DNA of 64,000 bases, taken from positions 1,674,001-1,738,000 of the forward strand of contig JAHRBS010000003.1 of assembly GCA_024305745.1 (NCBI GenBank), given 5' to 3'. Of the stretch, positions 41,639 to 51,649 are shown piece after piece. Within the stretch, counting starts at the first letter, position 1. Every line of letters starts with the position of its first letter. The notes under the pieces were generated by a model. The model had not been told where the DNA came from and made no database searches. It saw only the letters and a list, made by a program, of their open reading frames with translations. The stretch is from Polyporus tsugae (Eukaryota; Basidiomycota; Agaricomycetes; Polyporales; Polyporaceae). Both the position numbers and the translations under genes were made by a program.

Positions 41639-42327
41639 CGGCGGGACGCTGAAGGATGTTCACGTGTCGGGGGGTGGACGGGCAGCAATGGTAGCATTGT
41701 ATCTGGCCAATTGGGAAGACACCATCAATAAGAAGACTATACCGTCTTACCGCGTCGAGTGGGACCGTTGGGTAATCCAAGGACCTTGGCTTCTGGGCCA
41801 ATGAGGTCGCTACGCTTATGTACGACGACGGGAAAGTTTTAGGGTGCCTTGGCGTTGGGCAGGCGTCCATCGAACGTGCGCCGCCGCTATACGGAAACGT
41901 ACGATAGCACGGGAGTCTAGTCACGGGGAGGGTGTCCGATGGGGGCACGATCAGTGAGTATTTCTACCACAATCGTTGGCTGAGAGATGTGAATGGGACG
42001 CGGGGCGACGTTCACTGGGGTTCGTCTGGTGGACTTTGGCAGAGAAGCCGCAATAACGCCGGTCAGAATCGACATACTCTGGTATGGTGTGGGGCATAGC
42101 CAAGGCATAGCACCGCTCGGTGCGGGTTTAGCCTTCGGAAAGATAAGCCGAGTTGATCTATATGAGATCGCTCTAGATCACTTGATATCTCCCTCTGCCC
42201 CCGCTATCTACCCGGCTTCATTCGCTTGTCCTCCTTCATCTTCCCCCATCTCCTCCCCCACTTCAGTCCTCGCCAGCTCCATCGACCACATCCACTTTCC
42301 CATTCGTTTCATCCGAAAAACCAAACA
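41639..42327. other. Intergenic VRG4 to PYC
   Basis: 689 bp containing the VRG4 3' UTR and the PYC promoter. No gene was seen. Confidence 0.4.
42189..42300 (+). promoter_or_regulatory. Pyrimidine-rich tract upstream of PYC
   Basis: A long C/T-rich run just before the start codon, of the kind seen near transcription starts of highly expressed fungal genes. This fits a constitutive central-carbon enzyme. Function is inferred from composition and position only. Confidence 0.35.
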
Positions 42328-45300
42328 ATGGCGTCCAATCCCGCCGATACCGCGACCCTCCATCCTCCGAGGCTCGCGTCCATCTTCGCCGTCACCCCCA
42401 GTGCCCCCGGCACCCCGGTGCACTCCATCCAGACCATGCGGCGTAAGGCCGCTGGCCACCAGGGGCCCCTCACCAAGATCCTCGTCGCAAACCGTGGGGT
42501 GCGTCGTCTAATTTGCATCTACTTCCCTTGGCGTACGCCTTTGCTCATCGACCGTGGCGCTCTCCCAGGAAATTGCGATCCGTGTGTTCCGTACTGCCCA
42601 CGAGCTCGCGATGCACACCGTCGCTATCTTCTCCTTTGAGGATCGGCTCTCCGCACACCGTCAGAAGGTACATCGATCTCCCTGCAGCTTCCGTCTTCCG
42701 TTATCCGCGCTCCGTTCTTACCCGCCCTTGTGATTCCACAGGCCGATGAAGCGTACCAGGTCGGAAAGGGCCTTACCCCCGTGGCATCTTACCTCGCACA
42801 GGACGACATCATCCGGATTGCACTCGAGCATGGAGTGGATATGATCCACCCCGGGTACGGCATCTCCCCGATAAACGTTTTGAGACGTGATGATCCTCAG
42901 AATCGGACGTCCCGGGCTTTCTTGCCGACAGATATGGTTTCCTTTCCGAAAATGCAGAGTTCGCGCGCAAGGTCGAGCAAGCTGGTCTTGCGTTCGTTGG
43001 TCCCTCTCCTGAGGTCATCGACCAGCTCGGTGACAAGACCAAGGCTCGTACGATCGGTGAGCGCCTCCTGAATATATGCGGCCCGGTTTATTGCTGAATC
43101 GCGTCTCGCAGCAATAAAGATCGGCGTCCCCGTCGTGCCTGGTACTCCCGGAGCCATCGCAAGCTGGACCGAGGCCGATGCGTTCATTAAGGAGTACGGA
43201 TTCCCCGGTTAGTCTACTTCATCGATATAAGTTAGTGGCACGCGGTCACCTGACCCCCTGACCTTACGTGACAGTCATCGTCAAGGCCGCCATGGGTGGT
43301 GGAGGACGTGGAATGCGCGTCGTTCGCGAGCAGTCTGACTTCAAGGACGCCTTCGAGCGCGCCGTTTCCGAGGCCAAGTCTGCCTTTGGCGACGGCACAG
43401 TCTTCATCGAGCGCTTCCTTGAGCGCCCACGCCATATTGAGGTTCAGATCCTCGCGGACGCTATTGGCAACACTGTCCACTTGTTCGAGCGTGACTGCTC
43501 CGTCCAGCGCCGCCACCAGAAGGTCGTCGAGGTCGCCCCCGCAACGCATCTTCCGGAGGAGGTCCGGAGGGCCATCCTCGCCGATGCCATCAAGCTCGCG
43601 AGGAGCGTTGGGTACCGGAATGCAGGCACTGCCGAGTTCTTGGTCGACCAGATGGGCAGGCACTACTTCATTGAGATCAACCCTCGTATCCAGGTCGAGC
43701 ACACTATCACTGGTAATTATCCTATAGCAAGCTTTTGTGGGATCGGTAAGAACTCACCTCCCTGTAGAGGAGATCACTGGCATCGACATCGTCGCGGCGC
43801 AAATTCAGATCGCTGCAGGCGCAACCTTGCCCCAGCTCGGTCTCACTCAGGAGGCCATCACGAAGCGCGGCTTCGCCATTCAGTGCCGTGTCACGACTGA
43901 GGATGCCGCACAAAACTTCCAGCCCGACACTGGTAAGATTGAGGTCTACCGCAGTGCCGGTGGAAATGGCGTCCGCCTCGACGCCAGCTCCGGTTTCGCT
44001 GGTGCCCAGATCACTGTGAGTGTTGAACAAATGTTACAGACAGCTTCTACTGTGCGATCATCTAAACGTTGGCTCGTTCTAGCCTCATTACGACTCGCTG
44101 CTGGTCAAAGTCACTGTTAGCGGTACGACGTACGAGGTTGCCCGGCGTAAAATGCTCCGTGCTCTCGTTGAGTTCCGTATCCGTGGTGTCAAGGTACGTG
44201 ATGCAGTATGGTGAACGTATGAGTCCAGAATGCTGACACCTCGTTTAGACGAACATCCCATTCCTGTTCCGTCTCCTAACCCACGACGTCTTCATTGGTG
44301 GGAAGACTTGGACCACGGTAGGTCGAGAAGACTTTTTGCGAACGAGTCGAATAATTGACACGAATGGGTCACAAGTTCATCGACGACACCCCCGAACTCT
44401 TTAAGCTCGTCCAGAGCCAGAACCGTGCCCAGAAGCTCCTTGCCTACCTCGGAGACCTTGCAGTCAACGGCTCCTCCATCAAGGGACAGGTTGGCGAGCC
44501 AGGGCTCAAGGAGGAGATTGTTGTTCCTAAGCTTGTCAACCGCGAAGACCCCAACGGGCCCCCGGCCGACACTTCCTTCCCCTGTGAAGTCGGCTGGCGT
44601 AACATAATCGTCGAGAAGGGTCCTGAAGCATTTGCGAAGGCCGTCCGCGAGTACCCTGGTGTGCTCATCATGGACACGACGTGGCGCGATGCCCACCAGT
44701 CGTTGCTTGCGACGCGGCTCCGTACTATCGATATGGTCAACATTGCGAAGGAGACGAGCTGGGCGCTGGCGAACGCGTACTCGATTGAGTGCTGGGGTGG
44801 AGCGACATTCGATGTGGCTATGCGATTCCTGTACGAGGACCCTTGGGAGCGTCTGGTATGTTTTGGGTCCATATATGCGTGTTATGGCGCGGCTGATTCG
44901 TCTTTGAGTACAGCGTACGTTGCGTAAGCTCGTTCCCAACGTTCCTTTCCAGGCTCTCGTCCGTGGTGCAAATGGTGTTGGATACACGAGTTACCCGTAA
45001 GCATCGCGATGGCACTATGAGGACGGTAGTGGCATTGACTTACTTTGGGGGCTAGCGACAATGCTATCTACGACTTCTCGCGCAAGGCTGTGGAGAACGG
45101 TCTCGATATCTTCCGTGTGTTCGACTCCCTGAACTACATCGGTAAGTTCATCATATGGCTTTCACTGAGGCGAATCTGACGGACTGTTTCAGAGAACGTT
45201 CGTTATCTTAACTGCTTGAGAAAATGTTCCTCCATTCAACCCTTTGCAGATGAAACTCGGAATCGATGCTGCTAAGAAGGCCGGTGGTGTCGTCGAAGCG

Positions 45301-47352
45301 GTTGTTTGCTACACGGGCGACGTCGCCAACCCCAAGAAGACCAAGTACACTCTCCAATACTACCTTGACTTCGTCGACCAGCTTGTTGCCGAGGGTATCC
45401 ATGTCCTCGGTATCAAGGATATGGCTGGCCTGCTCAAGCCTGAAGCAGCTAGGATGTAAGCCTCTACTTATCTTCTACGGAGTATGCTTGCTCATCTCTT
45501 TTATCAGCCTCGTTGGAGCAATTAGGAAGAAGTACCCTGATATCCCTATCCATGTCCACTCCCATGATACGGCCGGTATCTCGACCGCCAGTATGCTGGC
45601 TGCTGCCGCCGCCGGTGCCGATGTTGTCGATGTCGCCATTGATAGTAAGAACCTGAACGTCTGTTCCCTTGCATCCACCTAACTCTTCCACCTAGGCATG
45701 TCTGGCCTTACGTCGCAACCGCCGATGGGTGCTATCTGCGGTGCGCTTGAGCAGACGAGCCTTGGTACTGGGATCCGTTATGAGGACATCCAGGCGCTCA
45801 ACATGTACTGGTCGCAAGTCCGCATGCTGTACACTTGCTTTGAGGCGAATGTCCGCGCGTCCGACTCGAGTGTCTTCGACCACGAGATGCCTGGTGGACA
45901 ATACACGAACTTGATGGTAAGGTTGTTAGGATGCTTCTTTCAGTTCGTGCCTTGACATATATGGGGTATCCTGTAGTTCCAGTCTGCGCAACTCGGGCTC
46001 GGCACCCAGTGGTCTGGTGAGTTTGAGTCCCAACCCTGACATCGCTGAGATAAGAAGCTGATGTCGGTTGTCAGAGGTGAAGAAGAAGTACATCGAGGCC
46101 AATGAGCTTGTGCGTTGTTACGCTCCCTTCTCAGCGTTTCAGAACTGATGGTGCTTCCCAACAGTGCGGAGATGTTATTAAGGTGACCACCTTCCAATGG
46201 GGCTGCAATAAGCGGGATCTGAAACATGGTAACTTTCACAGGTCACGCCGTCGTCAAAGGTCGTTGGAGACTTCGCGCAGTGGATGGTCCAGAACAACGT
46301 CAGCAAGCAGGACGTTCTGGACCGCGCAGACCAGCTCGACTTCCCGTCGTCAGTTGTGGAGTTCTTCCAAGGTTACCTTGGTCAGCCTGTCGGCGGCTTC
46401 CCAGAGCCCCTCCGTAGCAAGATCATCCGCAACAAGCCCAGAATTGATGGCAGGCCTGGTTCCGGCCTTGCGCCCATCGAGTTCAAGAAGGTCAAGGCTG
46501 AGCTCCGTAGCAAGTTCGGCAAGCACATCACGGACTCCGATGTCTCATCGTATGTCATGTACCCGAAGGTCAGTCGGTTTTTTCAGTGAAAACAAGAGAC
46601 ATGCATTCATGCCCTCCGAACAGGTCTTCGAGGAGTATCAGGGCTTTGTCGAGAAGTATGGCGACTTGAGCGTCGTACCCACTCGCTACTTCCTTGCTCG
46701 GCCGGACACTGGGAAGGAGATGATGTTCGACATCGAGAAGGGCAAGACCCTCATCATCCGTCTCATGGCCGTCGGCCCAGTCATCGAGGGCCATGCACAG
46801 CGTGATGTCTGGTTCGAGGTCAACGGCGAGGTATGGGACAGCATACACTGATGGAAACGATGCGACACTGAACTCGCATAGGTCCGCGCGGTCTCTGTCG
46901 AGGATAAGAACTCGGCTGTCGAGACTGTGTCCCGTGAAAGGGCTACGAACGATCCAGGCTCTGTTGGCGCGCCCATGTCTGGCGTCGTGGTCGAGGTGCG
47001 CGTGAAGGAGGGTGCCGAGATCAAGAAGGGCGACCCAATCTGCGGTGAGTAGCACTAGTATAACGAAGTCACCAGCACACTAACGGCGTGTCCGCTAAAA
47101 CAGTCATGAGCGCGATGAAGGTGTGTGCTTTGGTCAGCTTGTGATGATCGAACCTTTTCCTGATTCATTTCTCTTTCACAGATGGAGTCCTCCGTCACAG
47201 CGCCTGTTTCCGGTCATATCAAGCGTGTTGTGGTGCAGGAAGGTGAGTGTGCTGTCTTGATTGTGGCCCCGACCCCGGCGGGATGTTGACGATGGCGCTA
47301 CGCAGGCGACTCGATCAACCAAGGCGACCTGGTGGTGGAAATCGTGCACTGA
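42328..47352 (+). CDS. PYC: Pyruvate carboxylase, 25 exons
   Basis: Biotin enzyme converting pyruvate + HCO3- + ATP to oxaloacetate, cytosolic in most fungi. It has 25 exons, the first 42328..42498 and the last 47306..47352. All phases agree and give 1200 aa. The biotin carboxylase domain shows [48 protein letters not shown] and [13 protein letters not shown]. The carboxyltransferase domain shows [28 protein letters not shown] [32 protein letters not shown] and [10 protein letters not shown]. The PYC tetramerisation region follows, then the biotinyl domain with Lys1165 in MSAMKMESSV, 35 residues from the C-terminus. Exon 13 is only 5 nt and exons 19 and 23 are 18 and 17 nt. The N-terminus (about 50 residues before KILVANRG) has no clear presequence. 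Confidence 0.96.
45193..45197 (+). other. PYC: 5-nt micro-exon of PYC
   Basis: AGAAC sits between GTTTCAG and GTTCGT. It joins the G of exon 12 and the ATG of exon 14 to give NYI-E-N-M-KLGI, matching the family's SLN..E..KLG. Direct joining of exons 12 and 14 would shift the frame. Confidence 0.7.
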
Positions 47353-48229
47353 GGTGCACGCTCTGCTGGCAGTCTGTTCAAATATATGGTACGATGTGTA
47401 TGAATGCGTTAGAAGCCAACTACTTGTCACGATTACGATCATGTACGGATAGAATCCCACTGTTTGTTTCTGGGAAGCGAGGTCATGTGTGCAATTCTAT
47501 TTCGCAAACGGTTCATTCAACGCCCGGACGAGGCTCCCGATTGCCGAAGGGCCCTGGATGACATGGCGAAATACCGTTCTACTTCTCACAGGGAGCCACC
47601 GCGGGCGATTCCCTGCCAGAGTATTTGTCAACGCCACTTCGCCGTTGGTCGAGCGTTCGGATTGCGGCGCCGTGCTTGGAGAGTTCGACTCACACGACTT
47701 CGAACTAGTTCTATCGCCGAGCAGAAGCTCCCTGAATTGTGGCCGTACGGATCTTGCAGAGACCGCTTGGAACACCGGCGAAGTGGAAGCGTTACAACAG
47801 AGCGGACGGTAAGGGGCCTGTCTAGGAAGCCGAGTGGTCACCTGCGTGAAACCCGGGCCTTCGTAGCATCGACTTGGAGCGGCGTTACACGATTTGCAGA
47901 ACCAAATGCGTCATCGCTCACTGATTTGGCTAGGATGAAGTTCGGATTGGGACCGTGCGAGGACGTAATGGGCCACACTACCGTCGGCAGAAGCGTGTCT
48001 GCGCAAGAAGCCTGGCTGCGAACACACCGCCCCGAACTATAACCCTCCGAGGGAACGTAACTTTGGGGTAGACTGGTAAAATTCGACGTCGTTAAGTCCC
48101 GATTACCAGGCGTGACAGAAGCCGGCGGTGAATCGAGTTGGGTTGACGATAAGCTAATGCTACACGAACTTGAACTTCTCTTTTCCGACCGGGCTACCTC
48201 CATATGTTCAAGCGGCTCCGGCTCCAAGG
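47353..48229. other. Convergent intergenic region PYC/NMO
   Basis: 877 bp between convergent stop codons. A 192-codon plus-strand frame (47464..48042) overlaps other open frames, has no recognised motif and an Arg/Ser-rich random-like composition, so it is not called a gene. Confidence 0.4.
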
Positions 48230-49664
48230 TTACGAGTCTTGCAGCAACCGCTGCGACTTCTGCAATTGCCTCACGAGATCCGTGTGCAGCTCTGCCATCA
48301 CGTCCTGTTCAGCAAGAGTGGGTTAGTTAATCGTCATGGCCGTGCGATCGCGGGAGCACCACACGCGAAGTCACGGAGGCAGCGGCTCGCAGCACTGATA
48401 CTGACCTTTACGGGTTTGATCTCGTTCATGAGGGACACGCCCTGCCCTGCCCAAACCACCATGTAGCTGGGGTCGTTCGCCGCCGTGCCTTCCTTGCACT
48501 TCGCCTGGACGGTGGCGTGGTCGACCCCGGCGTCGATGTCGTCCACGATCCTGTTGCGGAGGCCGCGGCCGTCGATGTGCGTCGGCCAGTACGCCGTGTC
48601 GCGCGCGTAGTCGAGCGCCAGCGTCCGGACGGTGGAGCCGGATTTGGCGGCGAGAAGCGCGGCCTTCTGCGCGTCCTTGTACGGGCTCTCGGGCGTCAGG
48701 AGGAAGCGGGTGCCCAGGACGGCGCCGGCCGCGCCAAGGGAGAGGTATGCGGCGACTTGGGAGCCTGTCGCCATGCCCCCCGCGGCGACGACGGGCGGCG
48801 CGCCGTCCTGCGGGAGAGCCGCGAGGATCTCGGACACAAGCGTGAAGGTGCTGGGCGTGGCGGCGCCCCCGTGACCGCCAGACTCGGTGCCTGCGTGGAA
48901 GGATATGGACGCGGGTGAGAACGCTGCAGCTGGGGGAAGGGGGAAAGGGAAAGGGGCCTGCCCACTATCGGGAAATCGGCGCGGGGCAGAAGGCGCAGTG
49001 CGCACCTTGGGCCACAATCACGTCGACTTTCCACTCATTCGCCGCGACAAGCGCCTCGTCGACGGAGGTCACCTGGATGAAGATGAGCGGCTTGTGGTGG
49101 GCGCGCGCGTTTGCGGGTGAGGTCCGGACGTAATCGACCCAGCGGTGGATATCGTTACCAAAAGCGAGCCATATGGCTTGCACGTCGTTCTCGATGACGA
49201 TGTCGATCAGCTGCTTGGCGGTGTCTTCGCTCTTGTCGAGGAGCCAACCGATGAAGCCGTACCCGACGGGGAGTGGCTTATTCGCCAGCTCCGGGAAGCT
49301 GTTACGAATGAAGGCGAAGTCCTGTCTGAGAGACTCTGGGGTGCTGAACCCTGAAAACAGACATCGGCGTTGGGGGGACGAGCAGGTTTGGAGACGGCGG
49401 GAGGCGCACCTGCGCCTACGAAACCGAAGCCTCCGCCTCGGGTCACTTCGACCTGGACCTGGGAGTGTGAGTGGGTGGCATGACCCCAGCATGTTACGTA
49501 TCAACTGACAGCGGTCTGAGCGTTCGTCCCGAATGCCATGGCGGCGCATACAATTGGCACCCTTATGCCTGTGAACGCACAATTTTAGTGAGGGGGCAAT
49601 CTATCGCAGGATCAAGGGATTGATCACCAAGGAGGTGGGTTAGGCTCGTCTTCACGGCTTGCAT
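48230..49664 (-). CDS. Nitronate monooxygenase (2-nitropropane dioxygenase family)
   Basis: FMN enzyme oxidising toxic alkyl nitronates such as propionate-3-nitronate (family knowledge). Exons 49664..49628, 49568..49510, 49458..49410, 49350..49006, 48890..48406 and 48304..48230 give 349 aa. Ordered motifs: LLGIRVPIVCAAMAFG, GGGFGFVGAG, LPVGYGFIGWLL, WLAFGNDIHRWVDYV, the active-site-type TESGGHGG, PPVVAAGGMATGSQVAAYLSLGAAGAVLGTRFLLTPES within the FMN phosphate site, and a C-terminal helix. The 5' end is built from three short exons (37, 59 and 49 nt) that are open only when spliced. The last intron is 101 nt, long for this locus. A TATA box lies about 75 nt upstream. Confidence 0.9.
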
Positions 49665-49737
49665 CACGGTGTCGAATCTATCTTCGAAAGATGGGGAACG
49701 GTTGTTGTGCTAGCTGAGGAGGAGTTTCGCCAGGGGC

Positions 49738-49746
49738 TTTTATATA
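49738..49746 (-). promoter_or_regulatory. TATA box of the nitronate monooxygenase gene
   Basis: TATATAAAA on the minus strand, centred about 78 nt upstream of the ATG at 49664. This is the clearest TATA element in the window and fits an inducible detoxification gene (inference). Confidence 0.5.
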
Positions 49747-50634
49747 GTTGTGCTTCAGGACCGGGTTCTACCAATTCGAAGGCAGGGTTAAGTTGGGACC
49801 GGACAAAGCTCTAAAGGCCGAAGTGTCTCATCCGACTGAGAGCCGAAATATCCAGCTGAACAAGGACGACCTCAGGCGTGACGTGTGAGGGTGGGCGTGC
49901 GGACGAAAGAACGTCGAGTGCCTGACTCCGAGTCCAGAGACAGAGACTGTGTGCAACTGTCCGTGCCGGCCGACAATCCCCGAAACGTCCCTTGGACAGC
50001 GCTTGACGTCACGTCCGCCTTTCCCTGCGCACTACTGCGTCTTTAATTACGCGTACACACACCAATGTTCTCCCCGTCTTCTCCGTTGTTGCGCAATAAT
50101 ACTTATCGTCACGTCATCGCTATCCAACAGCTGCTTCGGTGTCCCCCACTCTCGTCCCATGCTTTCCAGGCTCAAAGTAGGTACATTGCATTTGACTCCC
50201 ACTTTGGATGACCCCCACGAGAAGATGTTCAGAGCTGAAGTAGACAATGAGATCAAGTTTTTTGGAAGACCACGAAGGCATCGCTGCAGGATCCCGGAAT
50301 GTTCGGGAATGGGAACCTTCGTTTCTAGAGATTTGGACGGGCCCGGGTGATTGATAACCACAGAAACCACAGCAACTGGTCCTATTCTCTGTGTTTTCAC
50401 GTCAGAATTGGTTTATGGATGTAAAAAGTACTCTCCTTTCAAGTTTTTTGCACACCTTTCCGGATGAGGTCGTCCGAAGAACATTGTAAGCTTTACGGAC
50501 TTGGGTGTAAGCGCGCACATTGCCGCCCACTATTGTTTGGTGTTATTTGGTCTGCGTTGCAGCGACTCGCGCCCATCGTCTGCACCCTTCCGCGCGTTGT
50601 CTGCCTCGTTCCACCACCAAAATCTTTGCCCATC
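49747..50634. other. Intergenic, upstream of NMO and SmB
   Basis: Divergent promoter region of about 0.9 kb. Short frames only. No repeat or RNA gene was recognised. Confidence 0.4.
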
Positions 50635-51412
50635 ATGGTAAGTCCTAGTGTACACATTCACAGTGCTCTCAGAATGCTCATCGGTCGCGCTTTTAGCCTC
50701 CGCCAAAGTCCAAGGGCGGCAAAATGCTCAGCCTCATAAACTGGAGGCTCAAGGTCACGATCAACGACGGCCGCGCATTCGTCGGCCAGATGCTCGCCTT
50801 TGACCGCCACATGAACCTCGTCATCGCAGAATGCGAAGAGTTCCGCCGCGTCCGCCCAAAGAAGAAGCCCGGAGAGACCGAGGCCGGCCCCATGCAGGAG
50901 ATGAAGCGGACGCTTGGTTTGGTCATTCTGCGCGGTGAGACCGTCGTCAGTCTCAGTGTCGAGGGGCCGCCGCCTGTTACCGATGACGACAAGAAGAATG
51001 CCGTGAGTCCATGCTGTTCGCTCCGTGGCTGGCTTGGGTTTCTGATTGGTGGATCCCGTAGATGCCGTTCGGTCCTGGAAGAGGAGCACCTGCGGGACGT
51101 GGTATGGGTATGATGCCCCCAGGTAAATTACAATGTCGCATCTTCATTCCGTACTTACCATCTCATGTCATTTCCAGGCGGCCCCGGAGGTATCGCAAGA
51201 CCTCCCATGCCATTTGCGCCTCCTGGCATGCCAGGGGCACCACCTCCTGGCTTCCGTCCTCCCGGTTTCCCCGGTGGTCCCCCGGGCATGCCCTTCCCGC
51301 CACCCCCTGGCTTCGGCGGTCCCCCTCCTGGGTAGGTTCTTCCTGTGTTGGATTCCATGAGCCTTTGGTTGACGTACTGTTCAACATTAGTTTCCAGCCT
51401 CCCCCGCAGTAA
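50635..51412 (+). CDS. SMB1: Small nuclear ribonucleoprotein Sm B
   Basis: Core Sm-ring subunit of spliceosomal U1, U2, U4 and U5 snRNPs. Exons 50635..50637, 50697..51002, 51062..51122, 51178..51331 and 51391..51412 give 181 aa. The first exon is just the ATG, followed at once by GTAAGT. The second begins PPPKSKGGKML. Sm1 motif: WRLKVTINDGRAFVGQMLAFDRHMNLVIAECEEF. Sm2 motif: KRTLGLVILRGETVVSLSVE. The tail is a Gly/Pro/Met/Arg-rich low-complexity region (MPFGPGRGAPAGRG; FGGPPPG; ending QPPPQ) as in SmB/B'. The Sm1 and Sm2 spacing and the KKKPGE insert are typical of SmB. Confidence 0.95.
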
Positions 51413-51520
51413 ATCCGTGTATTACATATAAGGCACCAATCAGTGGCGTTGTACTCTTTGTTTCCTGTTGTCTTTCGTCGATGCTATCTCTCCCGCCGCT
51501 TGCCCGCCGCTGACGTGCAG

Positions 51521-51649
51521 ATCGAGAACGCGATCGTCTCGCTTCTGTGCACCATCGCCATCAAACCCTTCGCGGATGAGAGCAAACAAGGCTACGTAGA
51601 CATCTGGGCCGGTGAATATTGGGAGGCTCCTGATCCAAAGATGCTGTGA
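51521..51649 (+). other. Candidate orphan terminal exon
   Basis: Begins after a good acceptor (GACGTGCAG) and reads 42 residues to a stop (IENAIVSLLCTIAIKPFADE ... GYVDIWAGEYWE ... PKML). The composition is more protein-like than its surroundings. No upstream exon with donor could be paired and the family is not recognised. It could be a relic of a truncated gene. Confidence 0.2.

Noticed and set aside
45142..45249. One simple intron between PYC exons 12 and 14
   Set aside because: Joining 45141 directly to 45250 leaves the frame shifted. Only inclusion of AGAAC gives the family sequence.
47464..48042. 192-codon plus-strand open frame between PYC and NMO
   Set aside because: It overlaps open frames in other phases, has Arg/Ser-rich random-like composition, no motif, and lies in a convergent 3' gap where UTRs are expected.
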